Assembly (NCBI GenBank): GCA_035340715.1
Contig: DAOQTX010000013.1
Coordinates: 1-48,927, forward strand
DNA from: DAOQTX01 sp035340715
GTDB taxonomy: Bacteria > Bacteroidota > Bacteroidia > AKYH767-A > OLB10
Direction of reading: 5' to 3'
DNA: 48,927 bases
A program made the position numbers and the translations under genes. The notes beneath the pieces were generated by a model. That model had not been told where the DNA came from. It did not search any database and saw only the letters and a program-made list of their open reading frames with translations. Numbering within the stretch: position 1 is the first letter of the stretch; every line of letters begins with the position of its first letter. Below are positions 17,803 to 25,189 of this stretch, in pieces.

Positions 17803-18627
17803 ATGATCCTCTTTCCTGGAAGTAAAATTAATTTGGGTTTGCATGTATTGAGCAAGCGAGCAGATTTGTATCATTCTATCGAATCGATCGTATTGAAAAC
17901 AGAGTTTACAGATGTTTTGGAGGTGTGTAAACTTCCCGATGCAAATAAATCGGATAAGGTTCATATAGTGCTATACAATGCCAGTGAAGAAATTGATGCT
18001 AAGCAAAATATTTGCTACAAAGCATATCAAATTTTAGATCAACAGTTTTCATTGGATCCGGTTCAAATCAACTTGATCAAAAATGTTCCTTCGGGCGCAG
18101 GTCTCGGAGGGGGTTCTGCAGATGGTACCGCTACATTGCATGCACTGAATTCATTATTCAATTTATCACTTAACTCTGATCAGATAAAAGAAATGTCATT
18201 GCAATTGGGTAGCGATTGCCCACTGTTTGTCGATAAGAATATGTATCACATAAGTGGTAGAGGTGAAATCTTAAAAGAGCTAAGCATCGATTTGTCCAAG
18301 TATTGGATCGTTATTGCAAAGCCACAAGCTTCGGTAAGCACCGCCACGGCCTATAGCAAAATTACCTGTAATGCTAAGAGGGGTTCATTGCTTGACATTA
18401 TTCAATTGCCTGTTATAGAATGGAGAGATCATTTGTTCAACGACTTTGAAGAATATGTGTCGAATGAAATTACTGAAATAATGCAGATTAAAGATAATTT
18501 CTATAACAACGGAGCTATATATGCGTCTATGAGCGGAAGTGGCTCGGCAGTGTATGGTCTTTTTGAATCGGAGCCTGAATGTAATTTGGATTCTATAGTG
18601 TATAAGGGAAGGATAAAAGCAATTTAA
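17803..18627 (+). CDS. ispE: 4-diphosphocytidyl-2-C-methyl-D-erythritol kinase
   Basis: GHMP kinase that phosphorylates CDP-methylerythritol in the non-mevalonate isoprenoid pathway. The start motif FPGSKINLGLHV, the ATP loop PSGAGLGGGSADGTA near residue 100, and the C-terminal MSGSGSAVYG are present. Length 274 is normal. The ATG at 17803 was chosen; a TTG four codons earlier is less likely. The stop shares TTAA with the stop of the convergent permease gene. Confidence 0.95.
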   Translation: MILFPGSKINLGLHVLSKRADLYHSIESIVLKTEFTDVLEVCKLPDANKSDKVHIVLYNASEEIDAKQNICYKAYQILDQQFSLDPVQINLIKNVPSGAGLGGGSADGTATLHALNSLFNLSLNSDQIKEMSLQLGSDCPLFVDKNMYHISGRGEILKELSIDLSKYWIVIAKPQASVSTATAYSKITCNAKRGSLLDIIQLPVIEWRDHLFNDFEEYVSNEITEIMQIKDNFYNNGAIYASMSGSGSAVYGLFESEPECNLDSIVYKGRIKAI

Positions 18628-19712
18628 GCAGGAGCTTTTCGAACCAGATACAGCGCTATCAGTAAGAAAACAATATTTGGAATCCATACTGCAACTATTG
18701 CAGGAGTAGTGCCATTGGTTGCAAAGGTGGATGATACTTGCATAAACATGATATAAGTAAAACTAAGCAATATCCCCATTCCAATCTGTAGTCCTATTCC
18801 TCCTCTTACTTTTCGACTGCTCAGAGCCACACCAATTAAAGTCAAAATAATGGTGGCAAAGGGATATGATGTTCTTTTATATAATTCTATTTCCGCGAAT
18901 ACAGTTGTACCACTGCCTCGCATTTTTTCTTCATTAATATGGTCTTTCAATTCAGGATTACTCATGGATTGAATGTGGTTTATTCTTTTGCTAAAATCTT
19001 CAGGGTAAAAAGACAGTATGGTGTCCAATCGCGGACCATAGGTTAATTTTTCTTTTTCATTTTCTATTTCTCGGATATAATAATTTTCTATAGTCCATTT
19101 TGATGAACTTGTGTCCCAAACAATTCTTTCCGCTAACATTTTGTATTTCATTCGACCAGCATCGAATTTTTCAAGCGAAAAAAGATAACCCACTTTATCG
19201 ATTGTATTGTAATTTTCAAAATAGATGTATTCACCCGGACTAATTTGCCGATGAATGTTTCGGGTTTTTAAAACATAAGGATTTTTAATGTACCTATTCT
19301 CAAATTCCAATCGTGTTTCATTAGATTGTGGAATTACGTATGCCCCAAGAAAATACGAAGCGACCGAAAGAAAGATTGCTGTAATCAGATAAGGCTGAAG
19401 AAATCGCTTGAATGAAATGCCACTATTGAGTATAACAATGATTTCGGTATTGGCTGCCATTCTTCCGGTGAAAAAAATGACAGAGATAAAAATGAACAAA
19501 GGGCTAAACAGATTAGCGAAATAAGGAATGAAATTTAGATAGTAGTCAAAAATTATTTCACCAAGTGGAGCTTTCTTATCTAAAAAGTCATCTAGCTTTT
19601 CACTAATGTCGAACACAATGCTAATGGCAATAATTAAACCGATCGCAAAAAAGAAAGTGCTCAAGAACTTTCGAATGATATAGCGGTCAAGTATTTTTAG
19701 AGAGCTGAGCAT
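18624..19712 (-). CDS. LptF/LptG-family permease (YjgP/YjgQ)
   Basis: Inner-membrane subunit of the LptB2FG ABC exporter that extracts lipopolysaccharide. Hydrophobic segments cluster at the N-terminus (about 15-35, 60-80, 100-125) and C-terminus (about 275-360), around a soluble periplasmic beta-jellyroll-like middle (130-260), as in the family. RYIIRKFLSTF near the start is the family signature. Whether it is LptF or LptG cannot be decided. It follows tgt by 4 bases and is co-transcribed with it. Confidence 0.9.
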   Translation of the reverse strand: MLSSLKILDRYIIRKFLSTFFFAIGLIIAISIVFDISEKLDDFLDKKAPLGEIIFDYYLNFIPYFANLFSPLFIFISVIFFTGRMAANTEIIVILNSGISFKRFLQPYLITAIFLSVASYFLGAYVIPQSNETRLEFENRYIKNPYVLKTRNIHRQISPGEYIYFENYNTIDKVGYLFSLEKFDAGRMKYKMLAERIVWDTSSSKWTIENYYIREIENEKEKLTYGPRLDTILSFYPEDFSKRINHIQSMSNPELKDHINEEKMRGSGTTVFAEIELYKRTSYPFATIILTLIGVALSSRKVRGGIGLQIGMGILLSFTYIMFMQVSSTFATNGTTPAIVAVWIPNIVFLLIALYLVRKAPA

Positions 19713-19716
19713 AGCG

Positions 19717-20847
19717 CTATATTCTATTTGTAACTTTTATGATCATTTTTTCTTTCCAATTGGTAAAACTTCCCTCAAGTATATGTTTTCTGGCTTCATC
19801 CACTAGCCACAAATAAAAGGCAAGATTATGTAAAGTAGCAATTTGAGCCCCAAGCATCTCTTTCGAAATCATTAAATGACGCAAATAGGCTTTCGAGTAA
19901 AAGCGATCAACAAAAGAAGTACCGTTTTCATCAATTACACTAAAATCATTTTTCCATTTTTCATTTCGTATGTTGATGATTCCATCGGAAGTAAATAGCA
20001 TGCCGTTGCGGGCGTTACGAGTCGGCATTACACAGTCGAACATATCAATACCCAACGAAATGCTTTGTAAAATATTAGCGGGTGTTCCAACTCCCATAAG
20101 ATACCTTGGTTTATTCTCAGGTAAAATTTGACAAACCAAATCCGTCATTGCATACATGTCTTCAGCCGGTTCTCCAACACTCAAACCTCCAATTGCGTTT
20201 CCATCAAAATTCATATCGGCAACAAATTCTGCCGATTCTTTTCGTAGTGAAGGGAATACACTGCCTTGAACGATGGGGAAAATCGTTTGGGCATGAGAAT
20301 ATTTTTGAGCGGAGGTTTCAAAGGCAACCTTACTTCGTTTCAACCAACGGTGTGTGAGATCCATTGACTTTCGAGCGGTTTTAATTGGGCAAGGGTAAGG
20401 TGTACATTCATCAAATGCCATGATGATATCGGCTCCGATAGTTCTTTGGATATCAATAGAAGTTTCAGGGCTTAAAAATTGCTTCGATCCATCAATATGT
20501 GAACGAAAGTGAGCCCCTTCTTCTGAAATTTTTCTATTCTCGGCCAAAGAAAATACCTGATACCCACCACTATCAGTAAGCATGGGTTTATTCCAATTCA
20601 TAAACTGATGCAATCCTCCTGCTTGTTGAATCGTTTCCATCCCCGGACGAAGTGCCAGATGATAGGTATTGCCTAAAATAATTCGAGCTTTAATATCTTC
20701 ATCTAAATCTCTTTGATGAACACTTTTCACCGTTCCGGCAGTCCCCACAGGCATAAATACAGGGGTTTCAATTTCTCCATGATCGGTATGAACAATTCCT
20801 GCACGAGCCTTTGATGAGGGGTCTTTATGTATCAGCGTGAACTTCAC
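19717..20847 (-). CDS. tgt: Queuine/preQ1 tRNA-guanine transglycosylase lacking zinc cysteines
   Basis: Exchanges guanine-34 for the queuosine precursor preQ1 in tRNAs with GUN anticodons. The general acid/base Asp92 (LTDSGGYQVFSL), the nucleophile Asp271 (DMFDCVMPTRNARNG) and the substrate loop GGLSVGE are conserved, and length 376 is normal. The C-terminal CxCxxC that binds zinc in E. coli and Zymomonas Tgt is absent: residues 306-317 read DENGTSFVDRFY, although the fourth ligand His340 (TLHNLAFY) remains. A TAAACTTG box (20868-20861) may be its promoter. queD, from the same pathway, lies 3 kb away. Confidence 0.95.
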   Translation of the reverse strand: MKFTLIHKDPSSKARAGIVHTDHGEIETPVFMPVGTAGTVKSVHQRDLDEDIKARIILGNTYHLALRPGMETIQQAGGLHQFMNWNKPMLTDSGGYQVFSLAENRKISEEGAHFRSHIDGSKQFLSPETSIDIQRTIGADIIMAFDECTPYPCPIKTARKSMDLTHRWLKRSKVAFETSAQKYSHAQTIFPIVQGSVFPSLRKESAEFVADMNFDGNAIGGLSVGEPAEDMYAMTDLVCQILPENKPRYLMGVGTPANILQSISLGIDMFDCVMPTRNARNGMLFTSDGIINIRNEKWKNDFSVIDENGTSFVDRFYSKAYLRHLMISKEMLGAQIATLHNLAFYLWLVDEARKHILEGSFTNWKEKMIIKVTNRI

Positions 20848-21026
20848 AGTATTCTGATTGCAAGTTTACAAACAAATCGGCTCACTACGATTCCAAAAAG
20901 AATTAGTTACACTTTCAGTCCATTAAATTTATACGCTTATAAACATGAGTTCGTTAATATTTATATCCTGTTCGACTAAAAGGGCAGCATGTGAAATTTA
21001 TTTTTGCTAATGACCTTATAATAAAT

Positions 21027-22157
21027 ATGGATTTCGGGGATTTCTTATCAATAGCCTCAGTGGCACTTTTTGTTCTTTTTGTAGTTTCTATGATCATACG
21101 ATTGTTTTTTAGTCTTAACTATCATTTGCCACTAACTTTATTTAAGACCAAAGCACCAGTGACCGAACAACATCCGGTTTCGGTTATTATATGTGCTCGA
21201 AATGAATTAAAGAATTTGAAAAAGAATCTGCGATTGATATTGGAACAAAAATATCCTGAATTTCAAGTCATAGTAGTGAACGATTGTTCATGGGACGAAA
21301 GTGAAGCTTACTTAAAGGAATTAAGTTCTGAATACAAACATTTGAAAGTAATTACGCTGCATGAGCAAGAAAGACATAAACACGGTAAGAAATTCGCAAT
21401 AACAATAGGAATTAAAGGAGCACAATATGATTATTTGCTGTTTACCGATGCAGATTGTGTTCCCGAAGGTCCCAATTGGATTGAAGAAATGGCGGGTCAG
21501 TTTAGAAATGGAAAAGAAATAGTGATAGGTTACGGAGCATATGCGAAAGAGAAAGGATTCACTGCGTTTGCACAGCGCTTGGATACGGTTATGAATGCCA
21601 TTACCTATTTATCATTTGCTATAAGAAACCAAGCATATATGGGCGTTGGAAGAAATCTATCGTACCGCAAAGAGTTGTTTTTTAGATCAAAAGGATTTGC
21701 TACGCACTACCATCTTCTATCGGGAGATGATGATCTTTTTGTAAATGAATCGGCAAATCCAAAAAATGTTGCGGTTAACTTAAATAAAAGTGCCTTTACC
21801 TATTCTTCCACAAAAGACAACTTCAGGGATTGGCTCAATCAAAAAAGACGACACATCACAACCGGTCATCGGTATAAGCTATCACATCGTTTATTATTGA
21901 TTTTGTTGCCTTTAAGTATCTTTTTTTCTTACACCTGTTTTATTTTGCTGTTAATTCTAAAACTTTTTCCAATTGTCACCGTAACAGTGTTTGGTATTCA
22001 TTTTTTCTTGCATATGATATTAACTGCAAATAATATGAAAAAGTTGGGAGCGAAAGATTTGATTTGGATTTTTCCTTTATACGAATTGTTTGCACCGATT
22101 TTTTATACCGGATTGGCCGGCCTCAACCTCATTTCAAAAACTAAAAACTGGAAATAA
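21027..22157 (+). CDS. Family 2 glycosyltransferase, membrane-bound
   Basis: Processive-type or lipid-linked sugar transferase of about 376 residues. One N-terminal membrane segment (about 8-28), a GT-A domain with VSVIICARNE, the DxD-type FTDADC and GDDDLFVN, an acceptor motif QKRRH, then three C-terminal membrane segments. The ATG at 21027 places the membrane segment at the very N-terminus; a GTG at 20991 would add 12 residues. Sugar and acceptor unknown. Its TAA overlaps the ATG of the sigma-factor gene. The 180-base divergent region to tgt shows no clear second promoter. Confidence 0.85.
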   Translation: MDFGDFLSIASVALFVLFVVSMIIRLFFSLNYHLPLTLFKTKAPVTEQHPVSVIICARNELKNLKKNLRLILEQKYPEFQVIVVNDCSWDESEAYLKELSSEYKHLKVITLHEQERHKHGKKFAITIGIKGAQYDYLLFTDADCVPEGPNWIEEMAGQFRNGKEIVIGYGAYAKEKGFTAFAQRLDTVMNAITYLSFAIRNQAYMGVGRNLSYRKELFFRSKGFATHYHLLSGDDDLFVNESANPKNVAVNLNKSAFTYSSTKDNFRDWLNQKRRHITTGHRYKLSHRLLLILLPLSIFFSYTCFILLLILKLFPIVTVTVFGIHFFLHMILTANNMKKLGAKDLIWIFPLYELFAPIFYTGLAGLNLISKTKNWK

Positions 22158-22951
22158 TGCCTACAGTATCTACCCAAAAATCTTCTGACAATAAATTGAA
22201 GAAAAAAATCAGCGCTTCAGATGATCAGAAAAGCAAAAACGTGATTCAAGAAGTAAAAGATCACGAAAAGAAAAAAGTAAAAATCAATACTCCTCTTAAG
22301 AAAAGTAAAACTGCTAAGGCAAATGATGATCAAACAGAAATTGTCGAAGTTAATCCAAATCTCTCTGACAAGGCTGTTCATGATTATTCTTTGGTACGCA
22401 AAGCATTGGATACTGGCGATCAAAAGGCATTTGCTGAATTGATGCAGCGATATAAAGACTCTATTTATTTTATGTTGTTAAAGATGGTTAACAATCGCGA
22501 TGACGCAGATGATCTAGCTTTAGAGGCTTTTGGAAAAGCATTTAAAAACTTAAAACAATATACACCGGATTATGCATTCTCGACTTGGTTGTTTAAAATA
22601 GCAACTAATAATTGTATTGATTTTATCAGAAGAAAAAAGAAACTATTAATTTCAATTGATAAAGGAATAGAAGGCGAAGATGGAGTAGAGTTCACTTATG
22701 AAATTCCAGCCGATGGTCCAGATCCGATTCAAAGTGTTATGAAAAAGCAAAAAGTTGAATTAATGCGTGATGTGGTAGAAAAATTAAAACCACGTTATAA
22801 GCGCTTAGTTGAATTGCGATATTTTCAAGAGAAAAGCTACGAAGAAATTTCTGTAGAGCTTGATTTACCTTTAGGAACGGTAAAAGCTCAATTGTTTAGA
22901 GCAAGAGAATTCTTGTATCAAATAATGAAAAATATACACCATACGGTATAA
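22157..22951 (+). CDS. ECF-type sigma factor with lysine-rich N-terminal extension
   Basis: A sigma-70 family factor of 264 residues. Region 2 is at about 90-160 (FAELMQRYKDSIYFMLLKMV, FSTWLFKIATNNCIDFIRRKKK) and region 4 at about 200-255 (KLKPRYKRLVELRYFQEKSYEEISVELDLPLGTVKAQLFRARE). Region 3 is absent, so it is ECF-like. Residues 1-75 are an extension with no sigma homology: 16 lysines in the first 54 residues, serine- and aspartate-rich, predicted disordered. It is translationally coupled to the glycosyltransferase gene, and no anti-sigma gene adjoins, which is unusual for ECF factors and suggests control by level or by the extension. Confidence 0.9.
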   Translation: MPTVSTQKSSDNKLKKKISASDDQKSKNVIQEVKDHEKKKVKINTPLKKSKTAKANDDQTEIVEVNPNLSDKAVHDYSLVRKALDTGDQKAFAELMQRYKDSIYFMLLKMVNNRDDADDLALEAFGKAFKNLKQYTPDYAFSTWLFKIATNNCIDFIRRKKKLLISIDKGIEGEDGVEFTYEIPADGPDPIQSVMKKQKVELMRDVVEKLKPRYKRLVELRYFQEKSYEEISVELDLPLGTVKAQLFRAREFLYQIMKNIHHTV

Positions 22952-22973
22952 GTACTTAAACCAAAGGATCCAT

Positions 22974-22981
22974 TACCTTTG
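22974..22981 (+). promoter_or_regulatory. -7 promoter box of rsmG
   Basis: TACCTTTG, an exact TAnnTTTG match. It ends only 5 bases before the rsmG GTG, so transcription should start at or within a base or two of the start codon. Confidence 0.7.
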
Positions 22982-22986
22982 CGGCC

Positions 22987-23622
22987 GTGATTGCGGCCGA
23001 CCTAAAGAAATATTTCCCACAGATTACAGAAAACCAAGTTGAACAATTTGTTCATTTGGAAAAATTGTATGTCGACTGGAATCAAAAAATAAATTTGGTT
23101 TCTCGAAAAGACATCGATCAATTATTTGAAAGACATATTTTTCACTCTCTGAGCATAGCCAAATTTATTTCTTTCAAAGACGGAACAAAAGTTATGGACC
23201 TTGGCACTGGTGGAGGTTTCCCCGGAATTCCTTTGGCCATTTTATTTCCCAATGTTCACTTTACCTTGGTAGATTCAATAGCTAAGAAAATCAAAGTGGT
23301 TGGAGAAATTTCAAATGCATTGGAGTTAAGAAATGTCAAGGTTATGAACGCAAGAGGGGAAAGTGTGCGTGAAAATTTCGATTTTATCGTAAGTCGGGCT
23401 ACTGCTCCTTTGCATCAATTAGTCGTTTGGACACGAACTAAATTCAAAGAAAAACACATCAATTCCTATCCAAATGGTTTAATATGCTTGAAAGGAGGTG
23501 ATCTGAAAGACGAAATATCATTGTGGAAGCAATCTGTTATGGTGCTCAAAATCAATGAATTAATTCGAGAAGACCTGTTCCCAGAGAAGTTTATAGTTTA
23601 TCTGCCTAAAGAAGAATATTAA
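22987..23622 (+). CDS. rsmG: 16S rRNA (guanine-527-N7) methyltransferase
   Basis: Methylates G527 of 16S rRNA with S-adenosylmethionine. The SAM loop VMDLGTGGGFPGIPLAI is near residue 68, and LYVDWNQKINLVSRKD near 28 matches the RsmG N-terminal signature. Length 211 is normal, so the start codon cannot be much further downstream. The start is GTG directly after a promoter box, implying a leaderless message. Followed by rpmH with its own promoter. Confidence 0.94.
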   Translation: MIAADLKKYFPQITENQVEQFVHLEKLYVDWNQKINLVSRKDIDQLFERHIFHSLSIAKFISFKDGTKVMDLGTGGGFPGIPLAILFPNVHFTLVDSIAKKIKVVGEISNALELRNVKVMNARGESVRENFDFIVSRATAPLHQLVVWTRTKFKEKHINSYPNGLICLKGGDLKDEISLWKQSVMVLKINELIREDLFPEKFIVYLPKEEY

Positions 23623-23648
23623 AGATTTCTTTGAATAGGATTATTTTC

Positions 23649-23656
23649 TATCTTTG
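23649..23656 (+). promoter_or_regulatory. -7 promoter box of rpmH
   Basis: TATCTTTG, an exact TAnnTTTG match; a TTTG at 23630-23633 may be the -33 element with short spacing. Predicted leader of about 32 bases. Confidence 0.72.
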
Positions 23657-23660
23657 CCCA

Positions 23661-23692
23661 CCCAAAATAATTGGGAAGAATTTCTAGAAATT
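23661..23692 (+). promoter_or_regulatory. Two stacked inverted repeats in the rpmH leader
   Basis: CCCAA-AATAA-TTGGG (23661-23675) is a 5-bp hairpin at the expected 5' end of the message. It is followed by AATTTCTAGAAATT (23679-23692), a perfect 14-bp palindrome that abuts the rpmH ATG. Together they fill nearly the whole leader, suggesting an operator or a translational control site. No known leader family is recognised. Confidence 0.5.
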
Positions 23693-23854
23693 ATGAAAAG
23701 GACGTATCAACCATCTAAGAGAAAAAGAAAAAACAAACATGGTTTTCGTGAGCGTATGGCCTCTGCAAACGGTAGAAGAGTATTAGCCAGCAGAAGAAAG
23801 AAAGGTCGTAAGAAACTTACTGTTTCTGACGAGAAAGCATTACGAGCGAAGTAA
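23693..23854 (+). CDS. rpmH: Ribosomal protein bL34
   Basis: The 53-residue product starts MKRTYQPSKRKRKNKHGFR and continues with the family core ASANGRRVLASRRKKGRKKL. The ATG at 23693 gives the standard N-terminus; the frame is open 13 codons further but that part overlaps the promoter. A strong terminator follows. rnpA and yidC, common partners of rpmH elsewhere, are not adjacent. Confidence 0.97.
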   Translation: MKRTYQPSKRKRKNKHGFRERMASANGRRVLASRRKKGRKKLTVSDEKALRAK

Positions 23855-23883
23855 AATTTACATCTAGTATTTAAAACATATTT

Positions 23884-23909
23884 CAGGCAGGTTAATTCCT
23901 GCCTGTTTC
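23884..23909 (+). terminator. Rho-independent terminator of rpmH
   Basis: CAGGCAGG and CCTGCCTG form a perfect 8-bp stem with loop TTAATT, followed by TTTCATTT. It lies 29 bases after the rpmH stop and 20 bases before queD. Confidence 0.85.
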
Positions 23910-23929
23910 ATTTAAAATCCTTTTTGGAT

Positions 23930-24283
23930 ATGTTATTGTTTAAAAAGTTTGTTTTTGATTCAGCTCATTTTCTTCCTATGGTTGCCGATGATCATAAGTG
24001 CAAACGCATTCATGGTCATACCTATCATCTTACTATTTACCTTGAAGGCGAACTCCATCCGGAACTAAATTGGGTCATCGATTTTGCAGAAGTTGGCCGA
24101 GTGATTGACCCCGTTATCAAACGTATCGATCACCGATTAATGAATGAAATTGAAGGATTAGAAAATCCTACATGCGAAGCAATTGCCATTTGGATTTGGA
24201 AGCAGATAAAACCTTCATTGCCACAATTGGTGAAAGTTGAGTTGAATGAAACTCCTACAAGTGGAGTTGTTTATACCGGTTAA
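23930..24283 (+). CDS. queD: 6-carboxytetrahydropterin synthase
   Basis: Turns dihydroneopterin triphosphate into 6-carboxytetrahydropterin, the second step of queuosine precursor (preQ1) synthesis. Zinc histidines are His15 in FDSAHFLP and the pair in CKRIHGHTYH; the catalytic Cys is in DDHKCKRIHGH and the His in IDHRLMNE. The C-terminal NETPTSGVVYTG is the usual family end. Length 117 is normal. The ATG at 23930 was chosen over a TTG two codons earlier. Stop shares TTAA with the convergent hydrolase gene. Confidence 0.94.
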   Translation: MLLFKKFVFDSAHFLPMVADDHKCKRIHGHTYHLTIYLEGELHPELNWVIDFAEVGRVIDPVIKRIDHRLMNEIEGLENPTCEAIAIWIWKQIKPSLPQLVKVELNETPTSGVVYTG

Positions 24284-25077
24284 CGAGTTAAAATTAAATT
24301 ACTAATTTCTATGGCATTTCGAAATAAGTTATGCCCTCCCTTTATAAAATGAATCTTTGTTATAAATGGAATTCGCTTATGAAATTCTGGTCTAATCACC
24401 GGATCATATTGGCCAAAAAAGATTTCTACTCTTGTAGAAAATTGTTGCTGATGTCGCTTCAGCATTTTTAAGTCGGGACTAATGTTTCGAAGAAACATCC
24501 ACACATCATAAACCAATTTTCTCATTGCTTTATCTTCAAGATGAAAGAGACCAAACTGATGTATTTGTTTATTAATGATTTTGAGTTTGTACAAAATTTT
24601 TGATAAAGCCAGAATTGGTTTTGCATTTTGTAATGAGGATCTAAAAACCCACTTTCCAAACTTAGTCTTTATTGCAAGATTATAAACGAAGCTTGATTTC
24701 AAACCATCCGGAGCCAATAAAAATAGTTCATCAATCAGTTTGGGTTGTTCTTCATACAGAACCATAGCAATTCTACCACCTATGCTGTAGCCCATTATGG
24801 AGCAGGAGCTAGCATCAAATATTTTTAAACAGGCAGGGATTAGTAGCGCTAAATCACTCTTGCTAATGGCAATTTCAGAATCATATATTGACAAAGAATT
24901 ATGAAAAAATAAATTGAAAGAGACTATAGTGTATTCTGTTGAAATAAGACTTTCAAAAACTTGAAAGTCTTCAGCTTTTCTACCAAAACCATGAAATGCC
25001 AATAAAAGTTTTTTCCCTTGTCCATATATTTCATAGTTCAATGCGTAGTTCCCAAATACAATTTCCTTATGTCTCAT
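24280..25077 (-). CDS. Alpha/beta-fold hydrolase
   Basis: Cytosolic hydrolase of 265 residues. The oxyanion segment LLAFHGFGRKAEDF is near residue 28, the nucleophile elbow GYSIGG (Ser near 97), a helical cap region at about 130-195, then Asp in FFGQYDPV and His in GGHNLF near the end, forming a complete triad. No lipid or polar signal sequence. The substrate cannot be predicted. Divergent from carB across 112 bases. Confidence 0.88.
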   Translation of the reverse strand: MRHKEIVFGNYALNYEIYGQGKKLLLAFHGFGRKAEDFQVFESLISTEYTIVSFNLFFHNSLSIYDSEIAISKSDLALLIPACLKIFDASSCSIMGYSIGGRIAMVLYEEQPKLIDELFLLAPDGLKSSFVYNLAIKTKFGKWVFRSSLQNAKPILALSKILYKLKIINKQIHQFGLFHLEDKAMRKLVYDVWMFLRNISPDLKMLKRHQQQFSTRVEIFFGQYDPVIRPEFHKRIPFITKIHFIKGGHNLFRNAIEISNLILTR

Positions 25078-25165
25078 TACACTTCAACATTACTGAATTT
25101 ATTCCTTTTACCTTGTAATTGGTACTCTATTTATCAACATGAACAAGGTCTTGGATTTTATTATG

Positions 25166-25173
25166 TAAATTCG
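25166..25173 (+). promoter_or_regulatory. Putative carB promoter box (TAAATTCG variant)
   Basis: TAAATTCG within TGTAAATTCGC, 16 bases before the carB ATG. The same 11-mer stands before icd and the gene at 43068. It deviates from TAnnTTTG at one position (C for T). Confidence 0.55.
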
Positions 25174-25189
25174 CGAAAATTAAAGGAAT

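Noticed and set aside
19717..24283. tgt and queD as a queuosine operon
   Set aside because: They are on opposite strands and separated by five other genes with separate promoters; only the pathway is shared, and queC/queE/queF/queA are not in the window.
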